Shown here piece after piece: positions 6,628-10,790 of a stretch of DNA of 10,790 nucleotides (its first letter is position 1; the number at the start of each line of letters is the position of its first letter). The notes under the pieces are model-generated. The model was given only the letters and a program-made list of their open reading frames with translations. It was not told the origin of the DNA and ran no database searches. The translations under genes and the position numbers were made by a program. The stretch is from JADYYB01 sp964402985. GTDB taxonomy: Bacteria > Pseudomonadota > Alphaproteobacteria > Rhizobiales > Kaistiaceae. The stretch spans positions 1 to 10,790 of the forward strand of contig CAYOET010000166.1 of the NCBI GenBank assembly GCA_964402985.1, given 5' to 3'.

Positions 6628-7938
6628 CTATTCCGGATAGATCGGGAAGCGGCCCGTGAGCTCCTCGACCCGCGCCTTCACCGACGCTTCGACGGCGGCG
6701 TTGCCATCTTCGCCGTTCCGCGCGAGCCCGTCGAGGACCTCGCGGATCAGCGCCCCGACCTCGCGGAATTCCTTGGGTCCGAAACCCCGCGTCGTCGTCG
6801 CCGGACTGCCCAGTCGAATGCCGGATGTGATCGTCGGCTTCTCGGTGTCGAACGGAATGCCGTTCTTGTTGCAGGTGATCTTCGCCCGGCCCAGCGACGC
6901 CTCGGCGCCCTTGCCGGTAAGCTTCTTGGGCCGCAGATCGACGAGCATCAGATGGTTGTCGGTGCCGCCCGACACAATGTCGAACCCGGCATCGATCATC
7001 GCCCCCGCAAGCACGCGCGCGTTCTCCACGACGTTCTTCGCGTAGACCTTGAACTCCGGTCGCAGCGCCTCGCCGAAGGCCACCGCCTTCGCGGCGATGA
7101 CATGCATCAGCGGCCCGCCCTGCAGCCCCGGGAACATCGCCGAGTTCACCTTCTTGGCGATCTCGGCATCGTTGGTGAGCACGAGCCCGCCGCGCGGCCC
7201 GCGCAACGTCTTGTGCGTGGTCGAGGTCACGATATGCGCATGTGGCAGCGGCGTCGGATGCGCCCCGCCCGCGACAAGCCCCGCGAAGTGCGCCATGTCG
7301 ACCATGAAATACGCGCCGACCTCATCCGCGATCGCCCGGAACTTGGCGAAGTCGATGATCCGCGAATAGGCCGACCCGCCGGCGATGATCAGCTTCGGCC
7401 GATGCTCCTTGGCGAGCCGCTCGACCTCCTCGAAATCGATCCGCGCATCCTCGCGCCGGACGCCATACTGCACCGCCTTGAACCACTTCCCCGAGATATT
7501 GGGCGCCGCCCCGTGGGTGAGGTGCCCACCGGCCGCAAGGCTCATCCCGAGGATCGTGTCGCCCGGCGCGATCAGCGACATGAACGCGCTCTGATTGGCC
7601 TGGCTGCCCGAGTGCGGCTGGACGTTGGCGAACTCGCAGGCGAAGAGCTTCTTCACCCGCTCGATGGCGAGAGTCTCGGCGATGTCGACGAACTCGCAGC
7701 CGCCGTAGTACCGGCGCCCCGGATAGCCCTCGGCATATTTGTTGGTGAGAACCGACCCCTGCGCGTCGAGCACCGCCCGCGAGACGAAGTTCTCGGAAGC
7801 GATCAGCTCGATGTCGCCCGACTGGCGATGCTGCTCCTTCCGGATCGCGTCGGCGATCTCGGGATCGACCTCGGCAAGCGGCCGTTCGAACATGCTCTCG
7901 TGCCGAGAACCGGACAGCGCGCGGTCGGCTACTCCCAT
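6628..7938 (-). CDS. glyA: Serine hydroxymethyltransferase GlyA
   Basis: This PLP enzyme interconverts serine and glycine while loading one-carbon units onto tetrahydrofolate; it acts in the cytoplasm as a dimer or tetramer. The 436-residue product is full length. Motifs in order: ELIASENFVS (44-53), TNKYAEGYPGRRYYGG (65-80), the PLP contact VDMAHFAGL (213-221) and STTHKTLRGPRGG (239-251), where Lys243 should form the Schiff base. The C-terminal domain includes SGGTDNHLMLVDL and TSGIRLGSPATTTRG. I chose the ATG with CGAGGA eight bases upstream; an in-frame start 30 codons earlier adds an unconserved arginine and proline-rich leader and overlaps the upstream inverted repeats. glyA is the first gene of the tight cluster running to thiL, so its promoter probably lies in the 148-bp gap upstream. 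Confidence 0.97.
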   Translation of the reverse strand: MGVADRALSGSRHESMFERPLAEVDPEIADAIRKEQHRQSGDIELIASENFVSRAVLDAQGSVLTNKYAEGYPGRRYYGGCEFVDIAETLAIERVKKLFACEFANVQPHSGSQANQSAFMSLIAPGDTILGMSLAAGGHLTHGAAPNISGKWFKAVQYGVRREDARIDFEEVERLAKEHRPKLIIAGGSAYSRIIDFAKFRAIADEVGAYFMVDMAHFAGLVAGGAHPTPLPHAHIVTSTTHKTLRGPRGGLVLTNDAEIAKKVNSAMFPGLQGGPLMHVIAAKAVAFGEALRPEFKVYAKNVVENARVLAGAMIDAGFDIVSGGTDNHLMLVDLRPKKLTGKGAEASLGRAKITCNKNGIPFDTEKPTITSGIRLGSPATTTRGFGPKEFREVGALIREVLDGLARNGEDGNAAVEASVKARVEELTGRFPIYPE

Positions 7939-7963
7939 GGCGGGTTCCTCGTATGAATCGGAG

Positions 7964-7991
7964 GGGGCCGGCCGTCCGTTTCGGCCGCCCC
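7964..7991. repeat. GC-rich inverted repeat in the glyA leader
   Basis: GGGGCCGGCCG (7964-7974) and CGGCCGCCCC (7982-7991) form a 10-bp stem with one bulged C and a 7-base loop. The repeat ends 25 bases before the glyA start, just above its ribosome binding site. No T-tract follows on the minus strand. It could be an mRNA leader hairpin or part of the boundary between the transpeptidase and glyA transcription units. Confidence 0.45.
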
Positions 7992-8016
7992 GAGGCGCCG
8001 CCTTAACACGACTCAA

Positions 8017-8044
8017 CGGCCGGGCCAATCACGCTCCCCGGCCG
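8017..8044. repeat. Perfect 8-bp inverted repeat downstream of the L,D-transpeptidase gene
   Basis: CGGCCGGG (8017-8024) and CCCGGCCG (8037-8044) pair perfectly around a 12-base loop. The repeat begins 42 bases after the transpeptidase stop. On the minus strand it is followed by TTGAGT, not a run of T, so it is at best a weak terminator. It shares the CGGCCG core with the repeat at 7964-7991. Confidence 0.45.
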
Positions 8045-8086
8045 ATTTCCCCGATGCCACAGAAAGCCTGGGCGGCAGCGCCCCGG

Positions 8087-9322
8087 CTAAAGCGCCGCGG
8101 CGACCTGCCCGATACCGTCCTGGCCGTAGATGTCGTTGCGGAAATGGACGATGCCGTCCGCGGTCGCCCAGGCGCTGACATAGGCGAAATAGACGTTGAC
8201 CGGCTGCGCCAGTTGCACGTCGAGGCGCTCCCCGTTTCGGAACATCTCGTCCACCCGCTCACGGCTCCACCCCGGCGTATCGCGGAGCAGCCACGTGATG
8301 AGGTCGCGGACATTCTGCACCCGCACGCAGCCCGACGAATCGAAGCGATAGTCGTTGCCGAACAGCGTCTTCAGCGGCGTGTCGTGCATGAAGACCGAGA
8401 ACGGATTGTAGAAATTGATCCGCACCGAGCCGAGCGAATTGAAGTCGCCCGGGTCCTGCCGGAACATGTAGCGGGTCGCCTCGTCGGTGCTCCAGTTGAT
8501 GTTCTGCGGCGGAACTTCGGTGCCCTGACCATTATAGGCGCGGATGCGCATCCGGGTCAGGTATTCGGGATCCGTCTGCATCAGCGGGATGAGATCGCGG
8601 CGGATAATGCTCGCCGGCACCGTCCAGAACGGGTTGAAGTTCACCTCGTAGATGCGTGAATTGATGATCGGCGAGGGCCGGTCGACCTTGCCCACGATCG
8701 CCGTATGCCGCGACACGACGCGGCCCATCTGGACCACCTCGATCTCGGCGCCCGGAATGTTCACCATCACGAACCGGTCCGCTGGCGCCACCGCCAGCTC
8801 GCGAATGCGCGTGAGGTTGCGCTGCAATTGGCTGAGCCGATCCGACGCCGGGATGTTGAGCGCGTTGAAGGTGTTCTCGCCCACCACGCCGTCGGCCGGA
8901 ATGCCGTGGCGCACCTGGAAGGCCTTCACGGCCGCGTCGACATAGGTGTCGAAGATGTCCGAAATCCCCGCCCCGACCCCGAGATCGCCGGACGCGATCA
9001 GCCGCTGGCGCAGCGCCACGACGTTGGCGTGACGATCCCCCAGCCGCAGGACGTATTCGTCCGGCACCACCGGCCACCCGCCATTGGCGAGGATAGCCGA
9101 ATAGCGCTGGATCGCGAGTTCGGTCGCGTAGATCGTCTCCGGCGACATGATTGGGGTCGCCTGCAGGCTGTGCCCCGCCGCGGCCGCGCCGACGTCGAAG
9201 CCGTCACGCCACTCGGCCGCCCCGAGCTGCGCGTTCGCCGACCCCATCCCCAGAACGACCACCAAAGCCGCGCCGCCGATGGCCTCCGCCGCGCGCGTAA
9301 GCATCTGTCTCATCTGCATCAT
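8087..9322 (-). CDS. Secreted YcbB-like L,D-transpeptidase (LdtP type)
   Basis: The product, 411 residues from the chosen ATG, should cross-link or anchor peptidoglycan through 3-3 bonds in the periplasm. It starts with a signal peptide: a short charged N-terminus, a hydrophobic core at about 15-28 and a likely cleavage after ANA at 29-31. A PG_binding_1-like domain follows at about 89-160 (LRLGDRHANVVALRQRL to DGVVGENTFNALN). The YkuD catalytic domain covers about 183-345, with His313 in FMHDTP and SSGCVRV with nucleophile Cys332. SSGC in place of the commoner SHGC is typical of the YcbB group. Several ATGs cluster at the start (9322, 9319, 9313, 9304) and none has a clear ribosome binding site; a TTG at 9334 is also possible. 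A longer frame reaching 9520 was rejected because it crosses the ldtR terminator and buries the signal peptide. The gene follows ldtR, whose product is the likely regulator. Confidence 0.93.
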   Translation of the reverse strand: MMQMRQMLTRAAEAIGGAALVVVLGMGSANAQLGAAEWRDGFDVGAAAAGHSLQATPIMSPETIYATELAIQRYSAILANGGWPVVPDEYVLRLGDRHANVVALRQRLIASGDLGVGAGISDIFDTYVDAAVKAFQVRHGIPADGVVGENTFNALNIPASDRLSQLQRNLTRIRELAVAPADRFVMVNIPGAEIEVVQMGRVVSRHTAIVGKVDRPSPIINSRIYEVNFNPFWTVPASIIRRDLIPLMQTDPEYLTRMRIRAYNGQGTEVPPQNINWSTDEATRYMFRQDPGDFNSLGSVRINFYNPFSVFMHDTPLKTLFGNDYRFDSSGCVRVQNVRDLITWLLRDTPGWSRERVDEMFRNGERLDVQLAQPVNVYFAYVSAWATADGIVHFRNDIYGQDGIGQVAAAL

Positions 9323-9389
9323 CGCCGATTTCAAAAAAGCCCAGCCGAGAGGAATAGCACCGAAAGGGCGCGCTCCAATGTGGCTCTTT

Positions 9390-9415
9390 AATGATGACCG
9401 ACTTTTGATCGTTCC
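9390..9415 (-). promoter_or_regulatory. Candidate ECF (EcfG-like) promoter of the L,D-transpeptidase gene
   Basis: On the minus strand, GGAAC (9415-9411) is followed after 17 bases by CATT (9393-9390). The alphaproteobacterial general stress factor EcfG is known to use GGAAC, a 16-17 base spacer and CGTT, so the -35 is perfect and the -10 has one mismatch. The site lies just after the ldtR terminator and about 68 bases before the transpeptidase start, where a promoter is needed. No better sigma-70 site was seen. This is inference from one match. Confidence 0.3.
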
Positions 9416-9426
9416 GCCTGTGAACG

Positions 9427-9455
9427 AAAAAGGGCTCCGCGCGACGGCGGAGCCC
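9427..9455 (-). terminator. Strong rho-independent terminator of ldtR
   Basis: On the minus strand GGGCTCCGC and GCGGAGCCC form a perfect 9-bp stem with a 6-base loop, followed at once by TTTTT. It begins 24 bases after the ldtR stop. On the plus strand the same stem is followed by AGTTTT, so it could also stop opposing transcription weakly. It implies that the transpeptidase gene is not simply read through from ldtR. Confidence 0.9.
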
Positions 9456-9479
9456 AGTTTTCCTTCGGTGTGCAGAAGC

Positions 9480-9992
9480 TTAGAGGCGATACAGGATCTG
9501 GTCGGTCCAAAAGCGCTCAAGACGCTGCAGCGAGCGGTTCAGGGTCTTGAAATCGTCCGGGTTGATGCCGCCGACCTGGTCGATCGAGCGGACATGGCGC
9601 TCGTAGAGCTTGCTCACGATGTCTGCGATCTCGCGGCCCTTCTCGGTGAGGCTGACACGAACCGAGCGGCGGTCCATGCGCGAGCGCTGGTGATGGAGGT
9701 AGCCCATCTCGACCAGCTTCTTGAGGTTGTAGGAAACGTTGGACCCGAGATAGTAACCCCGGGTGCGGAGCTCGCCGGCGGTCAGCTCGGAGTCGCCGAC
9801 GTTGAACAGGAGCAGCGCCTGGACGCTGTTGACGTCCGACCGGCCCGAACGGTCGAACTCATCCTTGATGACGTCGAGGAGGCGACGATGCAGCCGCTCG
9901 ACCAGAGTCAGCGTCTCAAGGTAAAGCGACCGAAGATCGGTCTTCTCTACCGGCTTTTCAAACGGGCTCTGTACTTTTCGCGCGGTGATCAT
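9480..9992 (-). CDS. ldtR: MarR-family transcriptional regulator, LdtR-like
   Basis: This 170-residue cytoplasmic DNA-binding protein has the MarR layout: an N-terminal helix for dimerisation (about 18-48), a winged helix-turn-helix (about 53-118) with LTAGELRTRGYYLGSNVSYN as the helix-turn-helix, NLKKLVEMGYLHHQ, then the wing RSRMDRRSVRVSLTEKG, and C-terminal dimer helices. LdtR of Candidatus Liberibacter asiaticus, a MarR protein beside an L,D-transpeptidase gene that it controls, is the best match I know. The same neighbour is found here, which supports the name. The ATG is preceded by AAGAGG six bases upstream. It is divergent from hemB across a 259-bp region that probably holds its own operator. 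The 9-bp terminator behind it separates it from its probable target. Identification rests on motif and context, not on an alignment. Confidence 0.85.
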   Translation of the reverse strand: MITARKVQSPFEKPVEKTDLRSLYLETLTLVERLHRRLLDVIKDEFDRSGRSDVNSVQALLLFNVGDSELTAGELRTRGYYLGSNVSYNLKKLVEMGYLHHQRSRMDRRSVRVSLTEKGREIADIVSKLYERHVRSIDQVGGINPDDFKTLNRSLQRLERFWTDQILYRL

Positions 9993-10104
9993 CTTACGCC
10001 TCTTAATCCGTACCCGATTTCTGGTGTACTCTATGCGAACAATAGTTAAATGCTGCGACTGAAAATTGGTTTAAGCCGCAGGATTAACAGGCACTTACGT
10101 CGCT

Positions 10105-10132
10105 CTTTCAATCGCGATGGTTTACATATAGT
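10105..10132 (+). promoter_or_regulatory. Weak sigma-70-like promoter candidate for hemB
   Basis: CTTTCA (10105-10110) and TATAGT (10127-10132) are separated by 16 bases. The -10 is close to TATAAT; the -35 is poor. It would give a leader of about 115 bases ahead of hemB. It is the best -10-like hexamer I saw on this strand, but the region is AT rich and such matches arise by chance. Confidence 0.2.
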
Positions 10133-10206
10133 GAGAACGACTGAGACAATCTGTTAGGATTAGTTGCCGCGCGATTCACCATGCGTGGCCGAGGCATTTC
10201 TTGCCC

Positions 10207-10218
10207 GCGGCCGGCCGC
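10207..10218. repeat. Perfect 12-bp palindrome upstream of hemB
   Basis: GCGGCCGGCCGC is fully self-complementary and ends 33 bases before the hemB start. It stands out as a GC-rich block at the edge of the AT-rich promoter region. It could be an operator or a leader hairpin with no proper loop. It contains the CGGCCG core that also appears in the inverted repeats upstream of glyA. Function is unknown. Confidence 0.4.
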
Positions 10219-10251
10219 CTGCCTAAGGTCCGCGCGACAGTGGAGTGAGGC

Positions 10252-10790
10252 ATGAGCAGCGACCGTGGCCGGCCCAGCGCCGATCCGACGACCCTTTTCG
10301 ATCTCGGCGACATTCTCGGCGGGCGCCGACCCCGCCGCGCCCGTCAGTCGGAATGGGTAAGGAACCTCGTCCGGGAGAACACGCTCACCGCGAACGACCT
10401 CATCTGGCCTATCTTCGTGGTTGAGGGCGACCGGAAGCGCGTCCCTGTCGCCTCGATGCCCGAGATCGAACGCCTCTCGGTCGATGAGGCTGTCCGCGCC
10501 GCCGAGCGCGCCGCCACGCTCGGCATCCCCGCCATCGCGATCTTCCCCTACACCGACCCGGCGCGCCGCGACGACCTCGGCTCCGAAGCCCTCAACCCCG
10601 ACAACCTCGTCTGCCGCGCCATCCGCGCGATCAAATCAGCGGTACCGGAAGTCGGCGTCATCGCCGACGTCGCGCTCGACCCCTACACCAGCCATGGCCA
10701 TGACGGCCTGATGTCGCCCGAGGGCAAGGTCCTCAACGATGCCAGCGTCAACCAGCTCGTGCTCCAGGCCCTCATCCAGACCGAGGCCGG
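10252..10790 (+). CDS. hemB: Delta-aminolevulinic acid dehydratase (porphobilinogen synthase) HemB, N-terminal part
   Basis: HemB condenses two 5-aminolevulinate molecules to porphobilinogen, the first common step of tetrapyrrole synthesis after ALA, in the cytoplasm. The first 179 codons are present; the family is about 330-340 residues, so the second half with the Schiff-base lysines is missing. Visible motifs are RPRRARQSEWVRNLVREN (26-43), TANDLIWPIFV (46-56), AIFPYTDP (96-103) and DVALDPYTSHGHDG (139-152). In zinc-type enzymes this last motif carries three cysteines; here they are replaced (Ala, Asp, Asp), the pattern of the magnesium-type enzymes first described in Bradyrhizobium. The ATG is preceded by GGAGTGAGG. 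It is the only plus-strand gene of the window and diverges from ldtR. In Rhizobiales, hemB commonly lies beside this regulator. Confidence 0.96.
   Translation, partial: MSSDRGRPSADPTTLFDLGDILGGRRPRRARQSEWVRNLVRENTLTANDLIWPIFVVEGDRKRVPVASMPEIERLSVDEAVRAAERAATLGIPAIAIFPYTDPARRDDLGSEALNPDNLVCRAIRAIKSAVPEVGVIADVALDPYTSHGHDGLMSPEGKVLNDASVNQLVLQALIQTEA

Larger units (their letters stand above)
9993..10251. promoter_or_regulatory. AT-richer divergent promoter region between ldtR and hemB
   Basis: No gene is visible here. The region is clearly richer in A and T than the genes around it, most of all at about 10000-10165, as expected for back-to-back promoters. It contains CGACTGAAAATTG (10056-10068), which resembles CGACTTTTGATCG (9399-9411) ahead of the transpeptidase gene. 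CGACTGA recurs at 10138-10144, and GCTCTTT (10102-10108) also occurs at 9383-9389. An inverted pair CTGCG/CGCAG spans 10054-10082. MarR proteins usually bind palindromes in such gaps, so LdtR may bind here, but no operator can be fixed by eye. Confidence 0.6.

Noticed and set aside
6952..7956. Long plus-strand open frame (334 codons) opposite glyA
   Set aside because: It is rich in Arg, Pro, Asp and His with no domain pattern, lies fully antisense to a clear glyA, and is typical of an out-of-frame reading of high-GC coding DNA.
9323..9520. 66-residue N-terminal extension of the L,D-transpeptidase
   Set aside because: It would overlap the end of ldtR, pass through the strong terminator and place the signal peptide in the interior of the protein.
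10119..10134. Possible NrdR box around ATATAGTG in the ldtR-hemB gap
   Set aside because: Only the right half matches the NrdR consensus, and no second box lies at the usual spacing of about 31 bases on either side.
9993..10251. Small protein gene or small RNA in the divergent gap
   Set aside because: No open frame with a ribosome binding site and no hairpin followed by a T-tract was seen; the composition fits promoters.

Overview
The window is a compact, GC-rich stretch of an alphaproteobacterial chromosome, most likely from the order Hyphomicrobiales (Rhizobiales). The evidence is the gene order (hemB diverging from a MarR regulator, then an L,D-transpeptidase, glyA, nrdR, ribD, ribE, ribH, nusB, thiL, an MFS transporter and hppA), the alphaproteobacterial-style H+-pyrophosphatase motif, the aspartate-rich (Mg-type) active site of HemB, and an LdtR-like regulator next to a YcbB-like L,D-transpeptidase, a pairing described in Candidatus Liberibacter and other Rhizobiales. 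The species cannot be named from this sequence alone.

Layout. All genes except hemB are on the minus strand, so transcription runs from right to left. The right end holds the start of hemB (plus strand, cut by the window edge) and a 259-bp, comparatively AT-rich divergent promoter region. Leftward come ldtR, closed by a strong intrinsic terminator, then the secreted L,D-transpeptidase gene, which must have its own promoter. A 148-bp gap with two GC-rich inverted repeats separates it from glyA. From glyA the genes glyA-nrdR-ribD-ribE-ribH-nusB-thiL form one tight unit: ribD overlaps nrdR by 8 bp, ribE abuts ribD, nusB overlaps ribH by 8 bp and thiL starts 2 bp after nusB. An MFS transporter follows 65 bp later and ends in a hairpin terminator. 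The window ends inside hppA, whose first 308 codons are present.

How the genes work together. RibD, RibH and RibE supply the middle and last steps of riboflavin synthesis. ThiL makes thiamine diphosphate, GlyA supplies glycine and one-carbon units, NrdR represses ribonucleotide reductase genes and NusB takes part in rRNA antitermination. This is a cofactor and growth housekeeping cluster. LdtR and the L,D-transpeptidase form a small cell-wall remodelling module. HppA is a membrane proton pump driven by pyrophosphate.

I found no mobile element, CRISPR array, tRNA, rRNA or clearly new system. The points worth a second look are regulatory: an ECF-like promoter signal ahead of the transpeptidase, motifs shared between the ldtR and transpeptidase promoters, several GC-rich inverted repeats between genes, and non-ATG starts at coupled gene junctions.
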